From NCBI RefSeq assembly GCF_000525995.1, contig NZ_AODL01000003.1, forward strand, positions 19,985 through 83,984: a stretch of 64,000 nt of DNA, in the 5' to 3' direction. The first letter of the stretch is position 1; every line of letters begins with the position of its first letter. Origin of the DNA: Paenilisteria riparia FSL S10-1204. GTDB lineage: Bacteria > Bacillota > Bacilli > Lactobacillales > Listeriaceae. A model generated the notes under the pieces. The model was not told the DNA's origin. It was given only the letters and a program-made list of their open reading frames with translations, and did no database searches. Made by a program: the position numbers and the translations under genes. Shown here piece by piece: positions 9,747-17,675 of this stretch.

Positions 9747-9754
9747 CTTTTTGA
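9724..9754. promoter_or_regulatory. Operator O2 for the TetR regulator (predicted)
   Basis: Long imperfect palindrome with the perfect core GACAATTGTC (9735-9744) and outer arms TCAAAAA and TTTTTGA. It covers the -35 box of the ABC operon promoter, so binding would block RNA polymerase. Confidence 0.65.
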
Positions 9755-9859
9755 TGAACAAGGCAAAAATGATCGGTTTCTTAAGGTTAAATCGTAAACT
9801 AAATCCATGACAACTATTCCAAAATGCATCCAATAATATTAAAAATAGGAAGCATTTTA

Positions 9860-10056
9860 GCATGGGAAGCCTGATTTGAAGTGCTAGATAAAGAACGCCT
9901 CATTCAGAAAACAACATTCGGCGCAAATCTACAAGTCATAGCGAATTTCTCGAACAAGAATTTTGAATACGAAAAGAAAAAAAACCTACAAATAGCGCGA
10001 TGATTGTGCAAGACGAGAAGAACAAGATAATTTCTACAGAAAACCTTAATTCATAA
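9860..10056 (+). pseudogene. Remnant of a glycoside hydrolase C-terminal domain
   Basis: Not an intact gene. In one frame 9860-10003 reads AWEA-stop-FEVLDKERLIQKTTF, then GANLQVIANFSNKNFEYEK. The frame then shifts and 9993-10056 reads SAMIVQDEKNKIISTENLNS-stop. The TTFG...LQVIANFSN pattern followed by a short DEKN-type ending resembles the terminal beta-sandwich of alpha-glucosidase-like glycosidases. At least one internal stop and one frameshift are present and the catalytic part is absent. Family assignment is tentative; that it is decayed coding DNA is more certain. Confidence 0.45.
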
Positions 10057-10066
10057 TAACGCGAAA

Positions 10067-10124
10067 AAAAAATCTGTCGACCTCTAGTAGCGTAAAATAA
10101 TGGGGGGCATCGACAGATTTTTGT
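10067..10124 (+). terminator. Hairpin at the left end of CRISPR leader 2
   Basis: Near copy of the hairpin after gltD: AAAAATCTGTCGACCTC pairs with GGGGGCATCGACAGATTTTT, followed by TGTTATG. It lies 11 bases after the end of the glycosidase remnant and may have been its terminator. Confidence 0.65.
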
Positions 10125-10264
10125 TATGCATTGGTACTAAAGAGTTTAAGCCTATTTTCGAAGATCTGATTGTAAGGTTAGAGAGCGGAAATTTAGGATT
10201 TGGCTGCCGGTCGACAGATTTGGGTGTTTGAGGTATGATGGGAGTAGGCGTTGATGGGGTACCT
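10125..10264 (+). promoter_or_regulatory. CRISPR leader 2
   Basis: Sequence before the first repeat of array 2. The final 56 bases match leader 1 at 48 positions by eye. The middle part is less similar but keeps the TTTTCGA-GAT-CTGA pattern and nearly the same spacing (about 88 bases) between hairpin and the GGTCGACAGATTT element. Confidence 0.75.
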
Positions 10265-11920
10265 GTTTTTATCTAAGTAATGTGAAATGTAAATAACGAT
10301 CGACTAATGACAAGTTAAAGTTATCCATGTTTTTATCTAAGTAATGTGAAATGTAAATCATACAGTGATATGACCTATAACCCCTGCCATCCGACTGTTT
10401 TTATCTAAGTAATGTGAAATGTAAATACGAAGGTCATGTTTGACATTGTCTAGTTTGTGTTGTGTTTTTATCTAAGTAATGTGAAATGTAAATCGAATCG
10501 TACATGTGTAGCTTACCTAGAGTATCTTCGTTTTTATCTAAGTAATGTGAAATGTAAATAAAATAAAATCTGGAAAACAAAATTCACCCGCTCCGTTTTT
10601 ATCTAAGTAATGTGAAATGTAAATATAATCGTAACGCATTTGTTGTACTTCTTCTTTTGTGTTTTTATCTAAGTAATGTGAAATGTAAATACGGTCTATA
10701 CGTCCAATCTGCCATTGACGCAAAGTTTTTATCTAAGTAATGTGAAATGTAAATAGTTTTATTGACGACTATATAAAAAATAGTCCGCGTTTTTATCTAA
10801 GTAATGTGAAATGTAAATGAAAATGCCATGAATGATATTGAAGGTATTTACGGTCGTGTTTTTATCTAAGTAATGTGAAATGTAAATATTTTTATGCCAA
10901 TCTTGATTTTTGCAGCTGGTATCGTTTTTATCTAAGTAATGTGAAATGTAAATAAAGATGTGTACGAAAAGTACCTTCAATGGTTTGAGTTTTTATCTAA
11001 GTAATGTGAAATGTAAATGTGCAACGATTACACCTTTTGCTCCTAACTGGATTTGTTTTTATCTAAGTAATGTGAAATGTAAATTCCATACGCCACCTTC
11101 ACTTATTACTTTTCCATCTTCATTTTTATCTAAGTAATGTGAAATGTAAATAGCTTGCTATTTGTTGTTATGTGTGTTAGCATGTGTATTTTTATCTAAG
11201 TAATGTGAAATGTAAATAAAATTTTAAGGTATCATATGGTTTATTGGGGACAGATTTTTATCTAAGTAATGTGAAATGTAAATACAAAATATTGCAGGGA
11301 GGAGGGAGTGATAGTGCATTTTTATCTAAGTAATGTGAAATGTAAATGTGCTCTACGAACTACATCCCCGAACTTGAATTCGTTTTTATCTAAGTAATGT
11401 GAAATGTAAATATGCTAAGGAAAAATATAGTTTGCCTCCAGTTTTAGGTTTTTATCTAAGTAATGTGAAATGTAAATCCTTTTTCAGTCGCGGCTTTTCT
11501 TCCCGCCGCAATGGGTTTTTATCTAAGTAATGTGAAATGTAAATGCCCACGATTCATTGTTTCCGATTCAGAAAGTCATTGGTTTTTATCTAAGTAATGT
11601 GAAATGTAAATACCTCCCTACCCGCTGGGTACAAGGTAGTTGATAATGTTTTTATCTAAGTAATGTGAAATGTAAATCCAGTGATACCAACGCTTATCAT
11701 CCCGCCACCGCTGTTTTTATCTAAGTAATGTGAAATGTAAATATTCCGATCGTCACGAATAATCGTAATTCATTCAAGTTTTTATCTAAGTAATGTGAAA
11801 TGTAAATCAGCGTGTCGTGGACTATGTATTGCTACTTTTGAACGGTTTTTATCTAAGCAATGTGAAAAGTAAATAAGAACGACAACAATGACAATGTTTT
11901 TATCCAACCCCAATGTAAAT
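10265..11920 (+). CRISPR. CRISPR array 2 (24 intact repeats, 2 decayed, 25 spacers)
   Basis: 30-nt repeats begin GTTTTTATCTAAGTAATG and end TGAAATGTAAAT, two bases different from array 1. Starts: 10265, 10329, 10397, 10464, 10530, 10595, 10661, 10725, 10789, 10858, 10924, 10989, 11055, 11122, 11188, 11254, 11318, 11382, 11448, 11515, 11582, 11648, 11713, 11778, then 11845 (two changes) and a 25-nt remnant at 11896. Repeats at 11122, 11188, 11254 and 11318 start with A instead of G. Spacers are 34-39 nt except the last, 21 nt. Same orientation as array 1; no cas genes nearby. Confidence 0.98.
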
Positions 11921-12106
11921 ATGAGACTCCCTCATAAACATAACATCCCCCAACCAAATAAACTATAAGCAACCACTAAACTCCCCAAAGTCTATAAGTG
12001 TTTTTTGTCATGTTCAAAAAACTATAAACTTGCTTACTGTAAATGAAACAAATAGGAAGTATAGAATATATTTCATACATTTAGAAAATATTTTGGTGAA
12101 AAACCA
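11921..12106. other. Intergenic DNA after array 2
   Basis: AT-rich, no open frame or clear structure seen. It ends at the promoter of the nanE locus. Confidence 0.5.
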
Positions 12107-12135
12107 TTTACAAAAATAAAATAATAGTGTAAAAT
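12107..12135 (+). promoter_or_regulatory. Sigma-A promoter of the nanE locus
   Basis: TTTACA (12107-12112), 17-base spacer, TAAAAT (12130-12135), followed by the ribosome binding site GAAAGGAG before nanE. AT-rich short palindromes just upstream (AAAATATTTT near 12084-12093) could be regulator sites, but I cannot assign them. Confidence 0.7.
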
Positions 12136-12157
12136 TCTTTCTGAAAGGAGCGTTACG

Positions 12158-12830
12158 ATGAATATTAATACATTAAAAGGACAATTGATAGTATCTTGCC
12201 AAGCTTTAGAAGGTGAACCTTTGCACAGTTCCATGATTATGGCGCGAATGGCGCTTGCTGCTAAAGAAGGTGGTGCTAAAGGAATTCGAGCAAATTCTCC
12301 GGAAGACATTCAAGCAATCAAAGAACTAGTGGATTTACCTATCATTGGCATTTGGAAACGCGATTATGAAGGTTCGAATGTGTATATTACTGCTACAAAG
12401 TACGAAGTGAAAGCGCTTCTTGAAACAGATGCCGAAATTATTGCACTGGATGCCACAAAACAAAAAAAGACCAAATGATGAAAAGCTAAGTGATTTATTA
12501 GCTCTAATTCATCAGCACAATCGCTTAGCAATGGCTGATATTTCTACTTTGGAAGAAGCAATAGAAGCAGACAGATTAGGTTTTGATCTTATTTCAACAA
12601 CGCTTGCTGGGTACACGCCATATTCCAAAGTGACAACAGAACCAGATTTTGAATTACTAGAAAATATTGTGAAAAATGTCTCCGCGCCTGTAATAATGGA
12701 AGGGCATACAAGCAAGCCAGAACATGTAACAGAAGCACTAAAAAAAGGAGCATTTGCAACTGTCGTGGGTTCCATTATTACGCGCCCAAAATTAATAACA
12801 GAACGATATGTAAATGCAACGAAATGGTAG
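12158..12830 (+). pseudogene. nanE: N-acetylmannosamine-6-phosphate 2-epimerase, frameshifted
   Basis: NanE converts ManNAc-6-P to GlcNAc-6-P in sialic acid and amino-sugar breakdown. The first frame (12158-12478) carries the N-terminal half: [50 protein letters not shown]. The second frame (to 12830) carries [56 protein letters not shown]. The break is in an A7 run (12462-12468); with six A the frames join as DATKQKRPNDE, giving 223 residues, the normal length. All key motifs survive, so this is a one-base slip, recent mutation or sequencing error. ATG follows AAAGGAG. First gene of the locus. Confidence 0.85.
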
Positions 12831-12839
12831 GTTATAACA

Positions 12840-15170
12840 ATGAATGATGTTTTATTAGTTTGTGATTTAGACGGCACATTGCTTGATATTAACGGTCAAA
12901 TCGATCAAGTGAGTTTTAACAAAATCAAGAAATTTTGCGAAGATGGCGGGCATTTTGTTATTTGTACAGGCAGAATGGATACGGATATTCAATACGTAGA
13001 ACAAAAGCTAGGATTTGCAGGAGAATACCGTATTAGTCAAAATGGTGCGGTAATTAAAGATAAGGACAATCAGTCTATATTACTTGAAACAATCCCATCT
13101 GAATACATTCCAGCACTAAACGATGCAATTTTTTCTGAAGGTTTACGAACGGAAGTATCTGATGAAAATAATCGCCATTTTCCAAGTCCAAGAAAACCAG
13201 AAGAAGTAGCAGAATTCGTGGATTCCTCTAAAATTATAGAAGACTTACCTGCCTCTATTTTAGCAGGGGAGATTGAACCAACCATTTATTTAACGTTCGG
13301 TAATGAACAATCATTTCTGCCAATAAAATTAGCTATAGCAAACAGTTTGGGAGAAAACAAAGTAACGGTTATTCAAACAAGCCCGACATCTTTAGAAGTA
13401 TTGTCCAATAAAGTTTCTAAAGGAAAAGCCGTGGAATTAATTCGAAAAAAATTAGGAATTGTATCTGACAGCCTATATGTAGTAGGTGATGCTGAAAGTG
13501 ATGTATCAATGTTTACACTAACCGAACATGCATATGCTGTTCAAGAAGCAGAAGAAGCTATTTGCGAACAAGCGAATTATTATCGAAAAACGGTAGGCGA
13601 TGTTGTGGCAGATATTTATAAACAAAAAAAAGGAGGAGAACAGATGAATATTTTGTATGTTCCACTAGATGAACGGCCATGTAATGCTATTTATCCCGAA
13701 CAAGCGGCATCCGTAAACCAAGCTATTCATGTACTTTGTGTGCCCCAAGAATTATTGGGAAACAAAAAGAAGCCAGCCAATGTTCAAGCAATTCGACGTT
13801 TTGTTAAAGAGAACATGGAGCAATGTTCTTATGCTGTTATCTCCGCAGAAATGCTACTTTATGGAGGTTTGTTGCCATCCCGTCTGCACCATTTTACAGA
13901 GGCAGATTTAGCCGACTATGAAGCATTTTTACGCGAATTGAAGAACGATTTTCCGGATAAGAAAATTTTCCTTTCTAACTTAATAATGCGTACTCCTAAA
14001 TATAATAGTGCAGATGAAGAGCCTGATTACTATGAAAAATATGGGGCAGCCATTTTCCGCTATGGTTGGTTGAAAGACAAGGCAAATAGAGAAACTTTAG
14101 ATGAACAGGAAGAGCACGAATGGCGCCAATTAGAAGAAATATTACCGCAAGATATTATCTGTGATTATGAAACACGAAGAGCATTTAATGTACAGGTGAA
14201 CCTTTTGCATGTCTCACTAGTCTCTGAAAATATCCTTTCTTTTGTCAGCATTCCGCAAGATGATTCCGCTCCGTATGGCTATACAGCAATGGACCAAAGC
14301 AAGGTTTATAGTGAGATTGCTACTAAGAGGTTGAAGGATAAAATCATGGTATATCCTGGTGCAGATGAAGTAGGTTTTACTTTACTAGCACGTGCATATA
14401 ACGATTACTTGCAGAAAACACCACGTCTATTTGTAAGATATAGTTCTACTTTAGGAGCCCAGCTCGTTCCTTTATACGAAGATCGTCCAATAAATGAGAG
14501 TTTGAAGGCTCATGTCTTAGCAGCTGGTTTTCAGTTGGTAGAAGATGTGAAAGATGCTGATTTTGTGCTTGCATATAATACGCCAGGCAAAAGAATGCAA
14601 GAATCGTGGGATCAGTTAACAATAAAAGATGTCACATATGATAGCTACCGGCACTTATTAAGTTTTGTTTTGCAAATTCAAGCAGATTTGTCTGCTGGTA
14701 AAAAGATTGGTATTTGTGATGCTGCATTTGCAAATGGTGGCGAAATCGAACTCATCGAACTATTAGATGAAAAAGCTATTTTAGAAGAAATTTTAAGTTA
14801 TAAAGCTTGGAATACGAACTGTAACTCGTTAGGAAGCAGTCTTGGGGCCTTAGCATTTTGCCAAGAGACGTTTAGTACAATGAAGGTGAAAGAAAATCTG
14901 TTGGCGAACATTTATGAAGACCTGTTTTACCAAGCGATTATTCGCAAACAAATAACAGATCATATTTTACCAGAAAAAGGACTGAATTATTTTTATTTAG
15001 GAGAAAAGTCAGCTGAAATCAGTGAGACGGTTATAGCATCTATTCAAGAGTATCAGTGTTCTATGTTGAAAAATAGCTTTATGAAAGAAAATTTTACGAT
15101 TGACAAGGTAACTTTTCCTTGGAATCGAATGTTTGAAATTGCATGTACAGTTAAAAATAAGGAGAGTTAA
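12840..15170 (+). CDS. Continuous frame: Cof-type HAD phosphatase read into DUF4127 protein
   Basis: As given, one 776-residue frame. Residues 1-265 are a Cof/IIB-type HAD hydrolase: nucleophile motif DLDGTLL at 9-15 and metal-binding GDAESD near 218-223, likely a sugar-phosphate phosphatase. From residue 269 a separate DUF4127 protein starts (see next entry). The join passes through a full ribosome binding site, AAAGGAGGAG, and an A8 run (13624-13631). With seven A the phosphatase would stop at TGA 13645-13647, overlapping the ATG of the next gene in the common ATGA arrangement. So I read this as two genes joined by one extra A, not a real fusion enzyme. Confidence 0.8.
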   Translation: MNDVLLVCDLDGTLLDINGQIDQVSFNKIKKFCEDGGHFVICTGRMDTDIQYVEQKLGFAGEYRISQNGAVIKDKDNQSILLETIPSEYIPALNDAIFSEGLRTEVSDENNRHFPSPRKPEEVAEFVDSSKIIEDLPASILAGEIEPTIYLTFGNEQSFLPIKLAIANSLGENKVTVIQTSPTSLEVLSNKVSKGKAVELIRKKLGIVSDSLYVVGDAESDVSMFTLTEHAYAVQEAEEAICEQANYYRKTVGDVVADIYKQKKGGEQMNILYVPLDERPCNAIYPEQAASVNQAIHVLCVPQELLGNKKKPANVQAIRRFVKENMEQCSYAVISAEMLLYGGLLPSRLHHFTEADLADYEAFLRELKNDFPDKKIFLSNLIMRTPKYNSADEEPDYYEKYGAAIFRYGWLKDKANRETLDEQEEHEWRQLEEILPQDIICDYETRRAFNVQVNLLHVSLVSENILSFVSIPQDDSAPYGYTAMDQSKVYSEIATKRLKDKIMVYPGADEVGFTLLARAYNDYLQKTPRLFVRYSSTLGAQLVPLYEDRPINESLKAHVLAAGFQLVEDVKDADFVLAYNTPGKRMQESWDQLTIKDVTYDSYRHLLSFVLQIQADLSAGKKIGICDAAFANGGEIELIELLDEKAILEEILSYKAWNTNCNSLGSSLGALAFCQETFSTMKVKENLLANIYEDLFYQAIIRKQITDHILPEKGLNYFYLGEKSAEISETVIASIQEYQCSMLKNSFMKENFTIDKVTFPWNRMFEIACTVKNKES
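13644..15170 (+). CDS. DUF4127 family protein
   Basis: 508 residues from ATG 13644, 6 bases after AAAGGAGGAG. It starts with MNILYVPLDERPCN, the hallmark of DUF4127, and has GGLLPSRL, GADEVGFTLLARAYN and CDAAFANGGE as further conserved-looking blocks. No signal peptide or membrane helix; probably a cytoplasmic enzyme. The biochemical role is not known to me. Its place between nanE/HAD and a PTS IIC and upstream of an RpiR regulator suggests a step in amino-sugar or glycoside breakdown; this is inference from context only. Confidence 0.8.
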   Translation: MNILYVPLDERPCNAIYPEQAASVNQAIHVLCVPQELLGNKKKPANVQAIRRFVKENMEQCSYAVISAEMLLYGGLLPSRLHHFTEADLADYEAFLRELKNDFPDKKIFLSNLIMRTPKYNSADEEPDYYEKYGAAIFRYGWLKDKANRETLDEQEEHEWRQLEEILPQDIICDYETRRAFNVQVNLLHVSLVSENILSFVSIPQDDSAPYGYTAMDQSKVYSEIATKRLKDKIMVYPGADEVGFTLLARAYNDYLQKTPRLFVRYSSTLGAQLVPLYEDRPINESLKAHVLAAGFQLVEDVKDADFVLAYNTPGKRMQESWDQLTIKDVTYDSYRHLLSFVLQIQADLSAGKKIGICDAAFANGGEIELIELLDEKAILEEILSYKAWNTNCNSLGSSLGALAFCQETFSTMKVKENLLANIYEDLFYQAIIRKQITDHILPEKGLNYFYLGEKSAEISETVIASIQEYQCSMLKNSFMKENFTIDKVTFPWNRMFEIACTVKNKES

Positions 15171-15172
15171 AA

Positions 15173-16504
15173 ATGAGTAAATCGAATGCTTTTATTGATA
15201 AATTATTGATTTTTGCAAATAAATTTTCAAGTCAGCGTCATATCGCAGCTATTCGTGATGGTTTCGTAACCCTCATTCCGATAACAATTATTGCTTCTTT
15301 TTGGGTATTAGTGAATAATCTTATTTTAAGCCCTACGAATGGTTTACTAAAGAACTTTGATGCTGCCATTAAATGGGCGGATTTAGGAAATCAAATTTAT
15401 AACGGAACGCTTGGTATTATGGCGCTTATGATTGCTGTAACCATAGGCTACAAATTAGCAGTCAGCTATGGCGACGAGGGATTAATCGGTGCTGTGATGG
15501 GCTTAGTTTCATATATGATCGTTTTACCTGCCCAAAATATAATAGCCGATGTAAATGGCAAAACATTCACCGTAGCAGCAACATTGACACAAACGCAAAC
15601 TAGCGCAACAGGTATGTTTTTAGCGATTATTGCAACATTATTATCCGTAACTTGGTTAAATAAATTTTCTAAAATAGAACGATTGAAAATAAGAATGCCA
15701 GATAGTGTACCAGAATCTATTGCTAAGTCATTTAATGTGTTAATTCCGATTTTCTTTGTAACACTTATCCTCGGATTGATTGAAGTGCTTATTGTCTGGA
15801 TATTTAACACGAATATTCCTGCCCTTATCCTCACATTTTTCCAAGCGCCATTGGTTGCTTCTTTCCAATCGATTGGAGGGCTTTTACTCTATGTGTGCTT
15901 TAGTAATTTGCTTTGGGCGTTTGGGCTACATGGTACGTTTATTTTAGGCTCCATCGGGGAACCTATTATGTTAACAGCGATTCAAGAAAATATGGAGGCA
16001 TTAAAAAAGGGAATCGAACTACCGAATATTGTAACAAAGCCTTTCCTAGATTCATTTGGTTGGATGGGTGGAGGCGGTATGATTATCTGTCTAGTAATAG
16101 CGATTATGATTGCATCAAGAAGAGAAGATTACCGCTCCATTACAAAAGTCGGGATCGTTCCATCACTATTTAATGTTAGTGAACCATTAATGTTTGGTTT
16201 ACCAGTCGTATTTAATCCTCTTTTAGGTGTTCCTTTAATTGTTGTTCCAGCAGTAACGGTAACGATTGCCTACTATGCCACTGCACTAGGATGGATTGCG
16301 AAAACTTCTGTCCTTATCCCATGGACAACGCCACCAGTAATTTCAGGATATTTAGCAACCAATGGTGATTGGCGTGCAGCAGTTTTACAAATCATTTTAA
16401 TCGCAATTGGAGTGTTGATTTACCTTCCATTTGTGAAAGCATCCAATAAAGCAGTTATAAAAGAAACTACAAAACTAAGCAGAAAAGAAAATATTAAAAA
16501 ATGA
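15173..16504 (+). CDS. PTS sugar transporter subunit IIC, lactose/cellobiose family
   Basis: 443-residue polytopic membrane protein of the cellobiose-type EIIC fold (PF02378). The signature FNVSEPLMFGLPVVFNP lies near residues 333-350, and AIRDGFVTLIPITI near the start is typical. It should carry a disaccharide or amino sugar across the membrane as it is phosphorylated. No IIA or IIB gene is in this locus, so it must borrow them, possibly from the LevR-controlled operon 6 kb downstream. ATG follows AAGGAG with 7 bases spacing and lies directly after the DUF4127 stop, so same operon. Confidence 0.92.
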   Translation: MSKSNAFIDKLLIFANKFSSQRHIAAIRDGFVTLIPITIIASFWVLVNNLILSPTNGLLKNFDAAIKWADLGNQIYNGTLGIMALMIAVTIGYKLAVSYGDEGLIGAVMGLVSYMIVLPAQNIIADVNGKTFTVAATLTQTQTSATGMFLAIIATLLSVTWLNKFSKIERLKIRMPDSVPESIAKSFNVLIPIFFVTLILGLIEVLIVWIFNTNIPALILTFFQAPLVASFQSIGGLLLYVCFSNLLWAFGLHGTFILGSIGEPIMLTAIQENMEALKKGIELPNIVTKPFLDSFGWMGGGGMIICLVIAIMIASRREDYRSITKVGIVPSLFNVSEPLMFGLPVVFNPLLGVPLIVVPAVTVTIAYYATALGWIAKTSVLIPWTTPPVISGYLATNGDWRAAVLQIILIAIGVLIYLPFVKASNKAVIKETTKLSRKENIKK

Positions 16505-16558
16505 CTAAAACATCGCTGCTCATCAAGAATGAACACGTGCCTATTAGTCGCTAAATAT

Positions 16559-16598
16559 AAAAAGGCTATGCTTGATAATACAAGTGTAGCCTTTTTGC
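16559..16598 (+). terminator. Terminator after the PTS IIC gene
   Basis: AAAAAGGCTA and TAGCCTTTTT stem, extended inward by CTTG/CAAG, with loop ATAATA. Ends the nanE-IIC operon before the regulator gene. Confidence 0.8.
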
Positions 16599-16674
16599 TG
16601 ATGAGCTTGAATTAGATAATTCCAGAACCATTTAGTATAATAGAAGAAAGACATATCATAATTGAGGTGAGAGC

Positions 16675-17499
16675 ATGATGGATTTATTAGCAACCATTAG
16701 CAGTTATTTTCCATCGCTAAGCAAATCTGAGCAGAAAGTTGCGCAGTTAATTTTGAGCAATCCGGACGAAGTAGAGAACCTATCAATAAACGACCTTGCA
16801 TCGATGGCTAGTGTTGGAGAAAGTACAGTTGTACGTTTTTCTCGAAAAATTGGCTTAACAGGATTTCAAGATTTAAAGATTGCTCTCGTAAAGTACCAAA
16901 CTTCCCAGAAGCAAGATCTGACAGATGAGAGCAACGAAGCCAAAGACATTGTTTATCGACAATTGGTAGATGGCTTACAAGATACAAAAGGTTTTATCGA
17001 ACAAGACAAATTAGAAAAAGTTGCCAAGATGATTCATAAAGCAGAGCATATTTACATACTCTCCGTCGGAACATCAGCATTTATTGCCATGCAATTATGT
17101 AATAGACTGAAACGGTTAGGCAAGTTTGTTGAATTTGTTCCAGATGGACATCTTCAAAGCATCTATGCCACAATGATTAAAAAAACAGATCTTGTTATAG
17201 CCATTAGTAAATCAGGAAACACAAAAGAAGTCATTCAAAGTATCGAACTTGCGTCTCAAAGTGGTGCCCCAGTAGTCACACTGTCTAACTTTATCAATTC
17301 TAAAATTAGTCAAATGGGAGATGTTTCGTTAGTAGCATCATCAAAAGAGTTCTTATCAGATGCGGGATCTTTTTCTGCCGAAGTTAGTCAACTTTACTTA
17401 TTGGATACATTGATTAAAGCGCTGGTAGATATTAATCCTGAACAGTATCATAAGGTGAGGAACTTAACGAATAGAGCACTAGTTAAGCGAATTGAGTAA
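16675..17499 (+). CDS. MurR/RpiR family transcriptional regulator
   Basis: 274 residues. N-terminal RpiR helix-turn-helix (LSINDLASMASVGESTVVRFSRKIGLTGFQDLK cut by motif, residues about 38-70) and a C-terminal SIS sugar-phosphate binding domain (ILSVGTSAF, VIAISKSGNTKEV near 125-185). Such proteins sense sugar phosphates and control nearby sugar genes. It stands after a terminator with its own RBS GAGGTGAGAGC, so it is separately transcribed. Probably controls the nanE-DUF4127-IIC operon upstream. Start could be the first or second of two adjacent ATGs. Confidence 0.92.
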   Translation: MMDLLATISSYFPSLSKSEQKVAQLILSNPDEVENLSINDLASMASVGESTVVRFSRKIGLTGFQDLKIALVKYQTSQKQDLTDESNEAKDIVYRQLVDGLQDTKGFIEQDKLEKVAKMIHKAEHIYILSVGTSAFIAMQLCNRLKRLGKFVEFVPDGHLQSIYATMIKKTDLVIAISKSGNTKEVIQSIELASQSGAPVVTLSNFINSKISQMGDVSLVASSKEFLSDAGSFSAEVSQLYLLDTLIKALVDINPEQYHKVRNLTNRALVKRIE

Positions 17500-17675
17500 G
17501 GGTTAGGAAGAAGTAGCATATACTGGAGACTTTCATGGTGTGTGTGACGTAATCAGTAAATCTTATATTTTTTAATAGCAGTATAATATGTATGGAAAAT
17601 GCTTGATTTTCAGCACAAATCACCAAAATACGCTATACTAAAAAGGTAAAGAAAATCGAAGGGAAGTTTTTGCGA

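Noticed and set aside
10538..10980. Minus-strand frames with repeated IYISHYLDKN peptides
   Set aside because: These are translations of the CRISPR repeats of array 2, not proteins.
12840..15170. A novel HAD-DUF4127 fusion enzyme
   Set aside because: The junction contains a full ribosome binding site and an A8 run; seven A would give two genes with an ATGA overlap. More likely two proteins.
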